This document shows positions 36,614 through 45,443 of a stretch of 64,000 nucleotides of DNA, one piece after another. The stretch's first letter is position 1. The number at the start of each line of letters is the position of its first letter. The translations under genes were made by a program, and so were the position numbers. Where the stretch lies: positions 62,001-126,000 of the forward strand of contig NZ_QJRI01000178.1 of NCBI RefSeq assembly GCF_003254565.1, in the 5' to 3' direction. The notes below the pieces were generated by a model, which worked only from the letters and a program-made list of their open reading frames with translations, did no database searches and was not told the origin of the DNA. Origin of the DNA: Flavobacterium nitrogenifigens. GTDB taxonomy: Bacteria > Bacteroidota > Bacteroidia > Flavobacteriales > Flavobacteriaceae.

Positions 36614-37315
36614 CTAGTGGCAGTTTGGAGTCTGCTGTACAAACAAACTCATGTTTGAAGGAGAAATATATGGAATTCCCAATCCCAATCCACGAAGGAT
36701 AAATAAAACACCAATTATAACGGCTACATACGGAATTGCCTTTTGGATTTTGTTTCTGAAGGGCAATTTTAATAATGAGTTGACATAAACCACAACTGTC
36801 ATTAACGGTATCGTCCCGATTCCAAACAAAAACATGTAAAGAACTCCAAGACTTGCGCTTTGCATTGCAATTGCTCCAAACAAAGCAACATAAACCATTC
36901 CGCATGGTAAAAAACCGTTTAGAAGACCAATTGTAAAAAGAGATTTGTAACTCTTATTTTTAAACTGACTTCCTAGATTAGTTTTAATTTTTGAAATGAT
37001 TTTATAAACTGGCTTAGAAAAATTGTATTGTGCAAATTTTTTCTCAGGAATTAAAACCACAATAATCATTATGACACCAATAATAATTGACATTTTTTGC
37101 TGTAGTCCTGCTAAGAAAAAACCTCTTCCAAGCAAACCAAAAATCAATCCGATAGTAGCATAAGCTGATAATCTGCCGAAATGATACGTCATAATCTGCG
37201 TCACTCTTTTAGCTTCATTTTGCCTATCTACAGGAAGCATCATAGCAATTGGTCCACACATTCCGACGCAATGCAAACTGCTGATTAAACCTAAGAAGAA
37301 AGCTGAGAATAACAT
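36614..37315 (-). CDS. TauE/SafE-like (UreH-domain) membrane protein of the cbb3 operon
   Basis: A 233-residue protein with about six membrane helices and the family signature LHCVGMCGPIAMML near its start and LNGFLPCGMVYVALFGA in the second half. Proteins of this COG2836-like type are commonly linked to ccoGHIS genes and are thought to help oxidase assembly, perhaps through copper handling; the name sulfite exporter is probably misleading. It is the last gene of the cco operon, five bases after ccoH. Cys-rich motifs in membrane helices may bind metal (inference). Confidence 0.85.
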   Translation of the reverse strand: MLFSAFFLGLISSLHCVGMCGPIAMMLPVDRQNEAKRVTQIMTYHFGRLSAYATIGLIFGLLGRGFFLAGLQQKMSIIIGVIMIIVVLIPEKKFAQYNFSKPVYKIISKIKTNLGSQFKNKSYKSLFTIGLLNGFLPCGMVYVALFGAIAMQSASLGVLYMFLFGIGTIPLMTVVVYVNSLLKLPFRNKIQKAIPYVAVIIGVLFILRGLGLGIPYISPSNMSLFVQQTPNCH

Positions 37316-37320
37316 GATGT

Positions 37321-37770
37321 TTAGTTTACGTAAATAACTTCTTTAGTGAGATATTTTTTACCCTCGTACTGCCATTCCATATTAACATCCCAACGTCCTT
37401 TTATTAATTTTTTCTGTGGAATAATGATTTCAGAATTGGTTAAAGCAATTTGAGTATTAAAATCAAATTTTTTATTTGAAGGTCTGTACAATTGAATATT
37501 TCCTTTTACTTTATCGCTTTCAAATCCTGCAGGAAAAATTACTGCTACACCTTCTCCAGTATATTTGATTGATGGCTTATGCTGTAAATCGTGTGCATTC
37601 TGAATTCTTGCCATTTCTTCCTGAAAGTGCGTGTCATGTTTGTAATATTCTTCGACAACCAAATCATTATCGTATTTAGAATTTGACTGCACTTCAAAAA
37701 CAAAATATAAAATAAAGGTCATAAACAATCCGAATGCAATGACAATTCCTGTTCCCCAATTAAATTTCAT
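37321..37770 (-). CDS. ccoH: FixH family protein of cbb3 oxidase assembly
   Basis: A 149-residue protein with one N-terminal membrane helix (WGTGIVIAFGLFMTFILYFV) and a periplasmic beta domain that includes IKYTGEGVAVIFPAGF and GRWDVNMEWQYEGKKY, the usual FixH end. It helps assemble or stabilise the cbb3 oxidase. It lies between ccoG (12 bases) and the TauE/SafE-like gene. Confidence 0.88.
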   Translation of the reverse strand: MKFNWGTGIVIAFGLFMTFILYFVFEVQSNSKYDNDLVVEEYYKHDTHFQEEMARIQNAHDLQHKPSIKYTGEGVAVIFPAGFESDKVKGNIQLYRPSNKKFDFNTQIALTNSEIIIPQKKLIKGRWDVNMEWQYEGKKYLTKEVIYVN

Positions 37771-37782
37771 GATGTAAATGTT

Positions 37783-39201
37783 TTAATTAAAACTGCGTGG
37801 TCCTAAGAAATTTGTTGATGTAGTTTCTATGAGTTCAGAACCATTATAAACTCCTATTTTTACTTTAGTTTTATCACTTTCCAATAAAACTTCATCAATT
37901 TCGATAAACAATGTTCCTTGAGAAATTCCTTCTTTAGCAACTTTAAAATGTCTTTTTCCTACATTTTTGATTTCTCCTTTTTGATCTATTAATTCAAAAT
38001 GAATGTCGTTGTAATCTTTCATTGTTTTGTTTACAATTTTATAAGTGTAAACATTACTGATTTTTTCACCATCATGCTGGAACAACTGACCTGGCAAACG
38101 TAAAACAACAGCCTGAACATCTGTTCTTAAAAATAGCATTCCAACAAAAATACTCAATAAAATGAAGAGAACAGCTGTATATCCTTTCATTCTTGCTGTA
38201 AACTTGAAAGGTTCTTTTTTTGCAATTTCATCTTCAGAAGCATATCGGATAAGACCTTTTGGCAATCCTACAGATTCCATAATATGATCACATTCGTCTA
38301 TACAAGCTGTACAGTTTGTACATTCCAACTGCGTTCCGTTTCTAATGTCAATTCCCATTGGGCAGACGTGAACACATTGAAGACAATCAATACAATCTCC
38401 TTTTCCAGTTAATGCCCTATCTTCATTTTTTTTGAATTTTGCACGTCCTTCTTCTTTTTCTCCACGCACAAAATCATAAGCAACATTTATAGATTTATTG
38501 TCTAGAAGAACACCTTGCAATCTTCCGTATGGACAAGCGATAATACAAACCTGTTCACGGAACCATACAAAAACGAAATAGAAAACACTCGTAAATATAA
38601 GTAGCGCAATAAAATTGCTTGCTTGTTTTACAGGACCTTGCTCTATCATTAAGAATAAAGCATCGCTTCCTACCAAGTACGCAAGAAAAATATTAGCAAT
38701 AAGGAAAGAGATTAGGAAAAATATCGTCCATTTTAGAACTCTCTTTCTAATTTTTTCAGCATTCCATTCCTGTCTCGCTAATCGACTCTGAGACCCACGA
38801 TCTCCATCGATCCAATACTCTATACGACGGAAAACCATTTCGAGGAAAATAGTCTGCGGGCAGATCCAGCCGCAAAATATTCTTCCGAAAACAACAGTAA
38901 ATAATATTATAAATACAACGCCGACAAGCATTGAAATTACGAAGAGATAAAAATCCTGTGGCCAAAAAGGGAATCCAAAAATATTAAAACGACGTTCCAA
39001 GATATTGAACATCATAAACTGATTCCCATTAACCTTAATAAAAGGATTTATGAATAAAATCGCCAATAAAACGTAGCTGACAATTTTTCTATAATCATAA
39101 AATTTACCAGACGGTTTTTTAGGAAATATAAATTTTCGTTTACCACCTTCATCTATTGTTCCAATGGTATCTCTAAAAGCTTCGTCTGGTAAATTTGACA
39201 T
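37783..39201 (-). CDS. ccoG: Cytochrome c oxidase accessory protein CcoG (FixG/RdxA)
   Basis: A 472-residue membrane ferredoxin. Several helices are followed by GRIFCGWICPQTIFLEM, the CxxxC motif of the NapH/FixG family. Two [4Fe-4S] motifs follow (CIDCLQCVHVCP and CTNCTACIDECD), then another helix and a C-terminal Ig-like FixG domain. CcoG is held to reduce copper ions during maturation of cbb3 oxidase. It sits ten bases after ccoP in the operon. Confidence 0.94.
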   Translation of the reverse strand: MSNLPDEAFRDTIGTIDEGGKRKFIFPKKPSGKFYDYRKIVSYVLLAILFINPFIKVNGNQFMMFNILERRFNIFGFPFWPQDFYLFVISMLVGVVFIILFTVVFGRIFCGWICPQTIFLEMVFRRIEYWIDGDRGSQSRLARQEWNAEKIRKRVLKWTIFFLISFLIANIFLAYLVGSDALFLMIEQGPVKQASNFIALLIFTSVFYFVFVWFREQVCIIACPYGRLQGVLLDNKSINVAYDFVRGEKEEGRAKFKKNEDRALTGKGDCIDCLQCVHVCPMGIDIRNGTQLECTNCTACIDECDHIMESVGLPKGLIRYASEDEIAKKEPFKFTARMKGYTAVLFILLSIFVGMLFLRTDVQAVVLRLPGQLFQHDGEKISNVYTYKIVNKTMKDYNDIHFELIDQKGEIKNVGKRHFKVAKEGISQGTLFIEIDEVLLESDKTKVKIGVYNGSELIETTSTNFLGPRSFN

Positions 39202-39211
39202 GATATTCTAA

Positions 39212-40150
39212 TTATTTTTTAACTTCTGTGGTATCTTTTGTGGTTGCTGCAGCGGCATCGGTTTTAGGAGCACTATCATCTACCCAAACTTCTCCTTCTG
39301 CCTCTTTAGGATCTTTAGGATTACTTCCTTGCAAAGACAGAATATAGCTTGCCACTTTTTGTATTTCTTTTGGCTTAAGGGTTCCTTTCCAAGCAATCAT
39401 CCCTTTACCGTCTCTACCTCCATTTGTAATGGTATGGAATAGATTTTTAATTCCTCCTCCTAAAATCCATTTATCATCTGTAAGGTTTGGTCCAATCTGC
39501 CCTCCTGCATCGGCACGGTGACAGGCAGCACAATTGGTTGTAAAGATTGTTTTACCTTCATCTAAACTTGGTGCATCAGTTAGTAAAACAACTGTTTTTT
39601 CGTCCATTAAATCTGGAGCAGTTTTCATGTACTCTTCAACATCAATTTTTGCCTGTGCCATTTCTTTTTTCAATTCCATCTCCTGATCATCCGCACCTAA
39701 AACATCGTAACGAACAACATAAATTACTCCAAAAATGATACAGATGTAGAATAAATACACCCACCATGGCGGTAAATTATTATCCAACTCTTTGATTCCG
39801 TCATAATCATGATCCATCAATAAGTCGGCTTCTTTTTCAATTGGTTCTGTTTTAGTCAATTTATGCATTAGGTTTTTAAACCAAGTGCTTTCTTTGAAAC
39901 TTAAACTTTCTTCAAGTTCTTTTTGTGCTTTTTCTTCTGGTGATAATAATTGGAACATTACTCGATTTACAGCGCTAAGCGTAATCTCAATGGCAATTAG
40001 AATAAACAAAAAGACAAATAAAAAGAGTGATACCATTGGATATTTTACAAAAGCTGGCTTATCGCCCGAATCTATAAAATATTCCATCAAAGCAAATACG
40101 ATGAAGAAAATCAGCGGTACTCTAACATATACTGGGAAAAACTTTTTCAT
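39212..40150 (-). CDS. ccoP: cbb3 oxidase subunit III (CcoP) with a single heme c motif
   Basis: A 312-residue protein with two N-terminal helices, a long middle segment, a third helix (WWVYLFYICIIFGVIYVVR) and a C-terminal cytochrome c domain with one heme motif CAACH (in TTNCAACHRADAGG) and a later Met in GMIAWKG. Proteobacterial CcoP carries two CxxCH motifs; only one is found here. The tail is Asp/Ala/Thr/Lys-rich and probably flexible. It passes electrons from c-type carriers to the catalytic subunit. Confidence 0.92.
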   Translation of the reverse strand: MKKFFPVYVRVPLIFFIVFALMEYFIDSGDKPAFVKYPMVSLFLFVFLFILIAIEITLSAVNRVMFQLLSPEEKAQKELEESLSFKESTWFKNLMHKLTKTEPIEKEADLLMDHDYDGIKELDNNLPPWWVYLFYICIIFGVIYVVRYDVLGADDQEMELKKEMAQAKIDVEEYMKTAPDLMDEKTVVLLTDAPSLDEGKTIFTTNCAACHRADAGGQIGPNLTDDKWILGGGIKNLFHTITNGGRDGKGMIAWKGTLKPKEIQKVASYILSLQGSNPKDPKEAEGEVWVDDSAPKTDAAAATTKDTTEVKK

Positions 40151-40152
40151 TT

Positions 40153-40347
40153 TTATCTATCTTTTGTAATTACACTAAGTCCTTCATCTAAAGGTATATT
40201 ACTCATTTCTTGAATTTTTTCTTTTCTATAAGAGAACACCCAAATGCCTAATCCTACAAAGAAGAAGAAGAAAATCAAGAGGGAAATAATCGGGTATAAT
40301 TCTACACCCGATATTGTTTCCATATTGTGTTTTATCTGTTCAAACAT
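40153..40347 (-). CDS. ccoQ: Small cbb3 oxidase subunit CcoQ
   Basis: A 64-residue protein with one membrane helix (IISLLIFFFFFVGLGIWVFS) followed by basic residues (YRKEK), the FixQ/CcoQ layout. It lies seven bases after ccoNO and two before ccoP. CcoQ stabilises the oxidase complex. A second ATG eight codons in is also possible as start. Confidence 0.85.
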   Translation of the reverse strand: MFEQIKHNMETISGVELYPIISLLIFFFFFVGLGIWVFSYRKEKIQEMSNIPLDEGLSVITKDR

Positions 40348-40354
40348 AATGCTA

Positions 40355-42544
40355 TTATTTTGAAGTTTCTTTTACTTTAATATCAGTACCAAGTCTTTGA
40401 ATATAAGCAATCAAAGCAACGATTTCTCTTTCGTTCATCGGAATGAATTTCTCGCCTTTTGCAGCAGCTTTTTTACGGCTGTCTTCATAACTCTTAACGA
40501 AATCAGGATCGCTTTCTAAGCTTTTTTCAATCTTAACAGCCTGCTCTCTTAAAGTTCTCTGTGCATTTGCAACTTCTTCTGGAGTATATGGCACTCCTAA
40601 AGAAATCATTGCCTGCATTTTTTTCTGAGTCAATGAAATATCCATCGGTTTGTTATCAAACAGCCATTTATAACCTGGCATGATAGATCCAGCAGATGTG
40701 CTTTGCGGATTCCACATATGGTTAAAATGCCAGTTGTCATTGTACTTACCACCTACTCTCAATAAGTCTGGTCCTGTACGTTTTGATCCCCATAAGAATG
40801 GATGGTCATAAACAAACTCTCCCGCTTTAGCTTGCGGCCCATTGTAACGAACAACTTCGTGTCTAAACGGACGAACTGATTGTGAGTGACATCCAACGCA
40901 ACCTTCTCTGATATATAAATCACGTCCTTCAAGCTCTAACGGTGTATATGGTTTTACACTTGAAATTGTCGGAATATTTGATTTTACCATAATTGTTGGC
41001 ACAATCTGAATAATACCTCCAATTAAAATTGCGATTGTAGCTAGAATAGTTAACTGAATTGGTTTTCTTTCTAACCATGAATGGAATTTCTCTCCTCTTA
41101 CTCTACTGCTGCTGATTCTTTGCAAAGCTGGTGCTTGAGCCAATTCATCTTCAATTGTATTACCAGCCTTTACAGTCATAATAATATTATAAACCAATGC
41201 CAGCATACCTATTAGATATAAACTACCTCCGATAGCTCTCATCCAATACATTGGCATAATAGCGGTTACCGTTTCAAGGAAGTTCCCATAAGTTAAAGTA
41301 CCATCTGGATTAAACTGTTTCCACATTGATGCTTGTTGAAAACCAGCTACATACAACGGAATTGTATAAAATATAATACCTAAAGTCCCAATCCAGAAAT
41401 GGAAGTTTGCTAAGCCCTTAGAAAATAATTCCGATTTCGTCATTCTTGGAATCAGCCAATAGATAATACCAAATGACATGAAGCCGTTCCAAGCTAAAGC
41501 TCCTACGTGTACGTGCGCTACAATCCAATCAGTATAGTGAGCAAGTGCATTTACATTTTTTAAAGACAACATTGGCCCTTCAAAAGTCGCCATACCGTAA
41601 CCAGTAATCGCTACTACGAAGAATTTTAAAACTGGTTCTTCACGAACTTTATCCCAAGCTCCTCTTAAAGTAAGAAGACCATTGATCATACCTCCCCACG
41701 ATGGAGCAATTAACATTACTGAGAATGCAACCCCTAAATTCTGAGCCCAGTTTGGCAATGCAGAGTATAATAAGTGGTGAGGTCCAGCCCATATATAGAT
41801 AAAGATTAAAGACCAAAAGTGAATAATAGATAATCTATAAGAGTAAACAGGTCTGTTTGCAATTTTTGGAACGAAATAGTACATTAATCCCAAGAATGGA
41901 GTTGTAAGGAAGAATGCCACCGCATTGTGCCCGTACCACCATTGTACAAGCGCATCCTGAACACCAGCATACACAGAGTAACTTTTTAAACCTGAAACTG
42001 GAATTTCAATATTATTAAAGATATGCAATACTGCTACCGTTACAAACGTTGCTAAATAAAACCAAATTGCAACATATAAGTGACGCTCTCTACGGCGAAG
42101 CATGGTACCAATCATATTGATACCCATTACCACCCAAATTAAAGCGATAGCAATGTCAATTGGCCACTCTAACTCTGCATATTCTTTAGAAGAAGTATAA
42201 CCTAACGGAAGTGTAATCGCAGCGGCTACAATAATTAACTGCCATCCCCAGAAGTGAAGATTACTAAGAAAATCACTAAACATTCTGGCTTTTAGCAATC
42301 TTTGCAGCGAGTAGTACATACCAGCGAAGAAAGCATTACCTACAAAGGCAAAAATAACTGCATTGGTGTGTAACGGTCTCAAACGGCCGTAACTCAGCCA
42401 CGAAATCCCATCTGTAATGTTGGGAAAAAGGTACATTACCGCCAAGGTAAGTCCCACTAACATACCTACAACTCCAAAAAGAATTGTGGCATAAATGAAT
42501 TTTTTTACAATTTTGTTGTCGTAATAAAACTGTTCCATTTCCAT
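40355..42544 (-). CDS. ccoNO: Fused catalytic and monoheme subunits of cbb3 oxidase (CcoN-CcoO)
   Basis: A 729-residue fusion. The first 490 residues are the 12-helix heme-copper oxidase subunit I (ligand-bearing strings such as WWYGHNAVAFFL, GPHHLLYS and HYTDWIVAHVHVGALAWNG). After a short basic linker comes one helix and the CcoO cytochrome c domain (CVGCHSQSVRPFRHE and GPDLLRVGGKYND). The complex reduces oxygen to water with high affinity and pumps protons. CcoN-CcoO fusion is usual in Bacteroidota. The gene begins two bases after ccoS. Confidence 0.95.
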   Translation of the reverse strand: MEMEQFYYDNKIVKKFIYATILFGVVGMLVGLTLAVMYLFPNITDGISWLSYGRLRPLHTNAVIFAFVGNAFFAGMYYSLQRLLKARMFSDFLSNLHFWGWQLIIVAAAITLPLGYTSSKEYAELEWPIDIAIALIWVVMGINMIGTMLRRRERHLYVAIWFYLATFVTVAVLHIFNNIEIPVSGLKSYSVYAGVQDALVQWWYGHNAVAFFLTTPFLGLMYYFVPKIANRPVYSYRLSIIHFWSLIFIYIWAGPHHLLYSALPNWAQNLGVAFSVMLIAPSWGGMINGLLTLRGAWDKVREEPVLKFFVVAITGYGMATFEGPMLSLKNVNALAHYTDWIVAHVHVGALAWNGFMSFGIIYWLIPRMTKSELFSKGLANFHFWIGTLGIIFYTIPLYVAGFQQASMWKQFNPDGTLTYGNFLETVTAIMPMYWMRAIGGSLYLIGMLALVYNIIMTVKAGNTIEDELAQAPALQRISSSRVRGEKFHSWLERKPIQLTILATIAILIGGIIQIVPTIMVKSNIPTISSVKPYTPLELEGRDLYIREGCVGCHSQSVRPFRHEVVRYNGPQAKAGEFVYDHPFLWGSKRTGPDLLRVGGKYNDNWHFNHMWNPQSTSAGSIMPGYKWLFDNKPMDISLTQKKMQAMISLGVPYTPEEVANAQRTLREQAVKIEKSLESDPDFVKSYEDSRKKAAAKGEKFIPMNEREIVALIAYIQRLGTDIKVKETSK

Positions 42545-42546
42545 AA

Positions 42547-42738
42547 TTATACTTGTTTTTCTTCGATTGTTGAATTATTATTTTGGGAATTAATTTTGGT
42601 TTCGTCATCAAAAAGAATTCTGACTGAAGGTGTATAATCATCATCATACTGTCCAGATTTGACAGCTGCGATAAAGGCAATAAAGAAACAGATTGCCACA
42701 AAAATACTTACTGAAATTAATAGATAAATAACACTCAT
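42547..42738 (-). CDS. ccoS: cbb3 oxidase assembly protein CcoS
   Basis: A 63-residue protein with one N-terminal helix (VIYLLISVSIFVAICFFIAF) and the family string VKSGQYDD straight after it, then a polar tail including RILFDDE. CcoS is needed for cofactor insertion into cbb3 oxidase. It is the first gene of the operon and has an Fnr-type promoter in front. Confidence 0.92.
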   Translation of the reverse strand: MSVIYLLISVSIFVAICFFIAFIAAVKSGQYDDDYTPSVRILFDDETKINSQNNNSTIEEKQV

Positions 42739-42756
42739 ACCTTGAATTTATATTAA

Positions 42757-42800
42757 CAAAATTAGTTTGTTAAAGGCGCATAAAATATGATAATTATCAT
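42757..42800 (-). promoter_or_regulatory. Fnr/Crp-type box and -7 element of the cco operon
   Basis: The perfect palindrome ATGATAATTATCAT (42787-42800) lies with its centre 33 bases before that of TAATTTTG (minus strand, 42757-42764). No TTG at the usual -33 place is needed if the box recruits an activator. The layout is the same as before hemN and ccoI. Confidence 0.82.
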
Positions 42801-42852
42801 AGACGATTAGTTATGTTAAATTTAATAAAATATGTCCTTTAATAATTTAAAA

Positions 42853-45240
42853 TCATTCTAAATTTCTATTACTGAAATAGTTAGACATAAAAGTCACAAA
42901 ACTTACAATCGTAATTGTACTCAATGGCATAATGATCGCAGCAACCAGCGGAAGCAGATTTCCTGTAACCGCAAATACGAGTCCGACCACGTTGTACAGC
43001 AATGAAAGCCCAAAACTCATCTTTATAATCAAAATTGCTTTATGGGAAAGCTTTAAAAAGTAATTGAAACGCGAAAATTCTGTTGCGTCCAAAATTGCAT
43101 CGCAGGCTGGCGAAAAAACATTGACATTTTCTGATATGGAAATCCCTACATTACTTTGGGCTAATGCCCCAGCATCATTTAAGCCATCGCCAACCATCAT
43201 TACATTTTGTCCTTTTTCTTGAAGTTTTTTTATGTATTCAAGCTTTTGTTCAGGTTTTTGATTAAACACTAACTCAGTGCCTTTGGGCAGAATAGCTTCT
43301 AGATTTGATCTTTCTCCATCATTATCACCAGAAAGCACTTTTATTTTGTAATCTTTACTCAAATTTGCAAAAAGCTTTTCCAAACCTTCTCTATATTGAT
43401 TTTGGAAAGTAAATTTTCCAAAATAGATCTCTCCTATCTTAATGTGCAATGCTGTCTTCTCAATTTCTAAACCATCCGCAACTATATCATTAACAAATTG
43501 TCCAGAACCAATTTTTATTTCTTTCCCATCAACAGTAGCCAAAATACCTTTTCCTGTAATTTCTTGGAACTCTTCTATATTAATACGTTTTGTCTCTGGA
43601 AGAAAATCATAAAGCATTCTGCTTAACGGATGGTTTGAACCTCGCAGTACGTTTTTAATCAATATAATATCTGAATTTGAAATAGCATTTCCTTCATACA
43701 TTATATTTGATTTCTTGTTGGTCGTAATTGTTCCTGTTTTATCAAAAACAATAGTATCAACTTTGGCAAGCTGTTCTATTACTACAGCATTTTTTAAATA
43801 GAATTTCTTTTTACCTAAAATGCGTAATATGTTTCCAAAAGTAAACGGAGCAGTTAGTGCTAATGCACACGGACAAGCTACAATCAATACCGCTGTAAAG
43901 ACATTAAAAGCTGTATTGGCATCTATAAAAATCCAATAACCAAAACCAGCAAATGCAATGAGCAATAATATGGGGGTAAAATATCGACTGATTGCATCTG
44001 TTATGGTTTTGTGTTTTTGATCTACTTTTTTCTGAAAAATCTCGTTACTCCATAATTGAGTTAAATAACTTTGAGAAACAGAATGCAAGACTTCCATTTC
44101 TATTACTTTACCAATCTGTTTTCCTCCTGCAAAAACTTTATCACCAGACTTTTTAGTGATTGGTACCGCTTCACCTGTAACAAAACTATAATCTATCTCG
44201 GCACTTTCGCTGATTAAAATTCCATCAACAGGGATAAGCTCCTGATTTCTAATTAACAATCGATCTCCTTTTAGAACATCATAAATGGCAACGTTTTCTT
44301 CAGAAGCATCTTTATTGATTTTGGTAACTGCGATTGGAAAATAAGATTTAAAATCCCTTTCGAAACTTAAAAAACTATAGGTTTTAATCTGAAACATTTT
44401 GCCAAGAAGCATAAAAAATATCAAACTGGCCAAACTGTCAAAAAATCCTGGACCGTGATCCATCAGCATATCATAAGTGCTGCGAATAAACATCACGACA
44501 ATTCCTAAAGCAATCGGAATATCAATATTAAGCATTCTCGTTCTAATACTATGATAAGCAGAAACATAGTATCCGCTCGCTGAGTATAAAAAAGTGGGTA
44601 ATGCTAGGAGAAAAATAAGTAATCTAAAAAACGGCTTGTAACTATCTAGCCAGAACTCTTTCATTTCGAAATATTCTGGAAATGAAAGCAGCATGATATT
44701 TCCGAAACAGAAAAATGCAACACCCAATTTATAGGTTAAACTTCTGTCGACTTTTGCTTTTGCAGATCCGTAATTTTCTAAACTAATATAAGGTTCATAA
44801 CCTATAGAACTAAGGAGATAAACTATTTCTTTTAAACAAACTACATCAGAATTAAAGGTAATTCTAACTTTCTTTTCGTGAAAATTAACTTGAGAAGTGC
44901 TAATTCCAGGCTGAAGACGATTTAGGTTTTCTAAAATCCATATACAAGAACTGCAATGAATATGTGGAATATTTAAAGAAACAATCGATGTGTTTCCTTC
45001 TTGAAACTCTAAAACTTTTGCAAGTATAGTTTCATTTTCTAAAAAATCATATTTTCCTCTGATGTCTTGTGGAGTGGCGCCTGGAGACTTTTCAAAATCA
45101 TAATAAGATGTCAGGTCATTGATGCTGAAAATTTCGTAAACTGTTTTACAGCCAGTGCAACAAAACTTTTTATCATCAAAATCAATTTCTTCATTTTGTT
45201 CAATAGTTAAACCACAATGAAAACAACTTTGCTCCCTCAT
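42853..45240 (-). CDS. ccoI: Copper-translocating P-type ATPase of cbb3 assembly (CcoI/FixI)
   Basis: A 795-residue heavy-metal P-type ATPase. I start it at the ATG at 45240 (MREQSCFHCGL); the longer frame would run into the promoter. An N-terminal Cys cluster (CFHCG, CCTGC) is followed by an HMA-like domain with HCSSC. The membrane metal site CPC is in VACPCALALTAPF, phosphorylation is at DKTGTITT, the actuator has VTGEAVP, and the hinge is GDGLNDAGALAQ. CcoI supplies copper for the oxidase active site. It is transcribed from its own Fnr-type promoter just upstream of the cco operon, on the same strand. Confidence 0.93.
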   Translation of the reverse strand: MREQSCFHCGLTIEQNEEIDFDDKKFCCTGCKTVYEIFSINDLTSYYDFEKSPGATPQDIRGKYDFLENETILAKVLEFQEGNTSIVSLNIPHIHCSSCIWILENLNRLQPGISTSQVNFHEKKVRITFNSDVVCLKEIVYLLSSIGYEPYISLENYGSAKAKVDRSLTYKLGVAFFCFGNIMLLSFPEYFEMKEFWLDSYKPFFRLLIFLLALPTFLYSASGYYVSAYHSIRTRMLNIDIPIALGIVVMFIRSTYDMLMDHGPGFFDSLASLIFFMLLGKMFQIKTYSFLSFERDFKSYFPIAVTKINKDASEENVAIYDVLKGDRLLIRNQELIPVDGILISESAEIDYSFVTGEAVPITKKSGDKVFAGGKQIGKVIEMEVLHSVSQSYLTQLWSNEIFQKKVDQKHKTITDAISRYFTPILLLIAFAGFGYWIFIDANTAFNVFTAVLIVACPCALALTAPFTFGNILRILGKKKFYLKNAVVIEQLAKVDTIVFDKTGTITTNKKSNIMYEGNAISNSDIILIKNVLRGSNHPLSRMLYDFLPETKRINIEEFQEITGKGILATVDGKEIKIGSGQFVNDIVADGLEIEKTALHIKIGEIYFGKFTFQNQYREGLEKLFANLSKDYKIKVLSGDNDGERSNLEAILPKGTELVFNQKPEQKLEYIKKLQEKGQNVMMVGDGLNDAGALAQSNVGISISENVNVFSPACDAILDATEFSRFNYFLKLSHKAILIIKMSFGLSLLYNVVGLVFAVTGNLLPLVAAIIMPLSTITIVSFVTFMSNYFSNRNLE

Positions 45241-45260
45241 AAACTTGTTTTTATTTGCCA

Positions 45261-45304
45261 CAAATTTCCAATTAAAGCACAATTATTAAGATGATAATTG
45301 TCAT
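45261..45304 (-). promoter_or_regulatory. Fnr/Crp-type box and weak -7 element of ccoI
   Basis: ATGATAATTGTCAT (45291-45304) with its centre 33 bases before that of GAAATTTG (minus strand, 45261-45268), a TAnnTTTG-like element with a changed first base. A weak core with an activator box is what a strictly activated promoter would show. Confidence 0.7.
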
Positions 45305-45396
45305 ATTATTTTGAAATTGGAATTCTAAATTTATAAAATAAAAAGCTCAAAAGAGAGCTAACCCTAATTTATAATAAATTTACCTTATAAAGGTGG

Positions 45397-45425
45397 TTAA
45401 AAACACTCAAATATCCTTATTTTTG
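45397..45425 (+). promoter_or_regulatory. Promoter of the Crp/Fnr-type regulator
   Basis: TTA at 45397-45399, 18 bases, then TATTTTTG at 45418-45425, some 18 bases before the ATG at 45444. Its place inside the longer possible frame from 45393 supports the later start. Confidence 0.65.
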
Positions 45426-45443
45426 CAGCAAACAAATATTGTC

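Noticed and set aside
45241..45282. Longer ccoI frame from 45282
   Set aside because: It would run through the -7-like element, and the family starts with the Cys-rich part just after the ATG at 45240.
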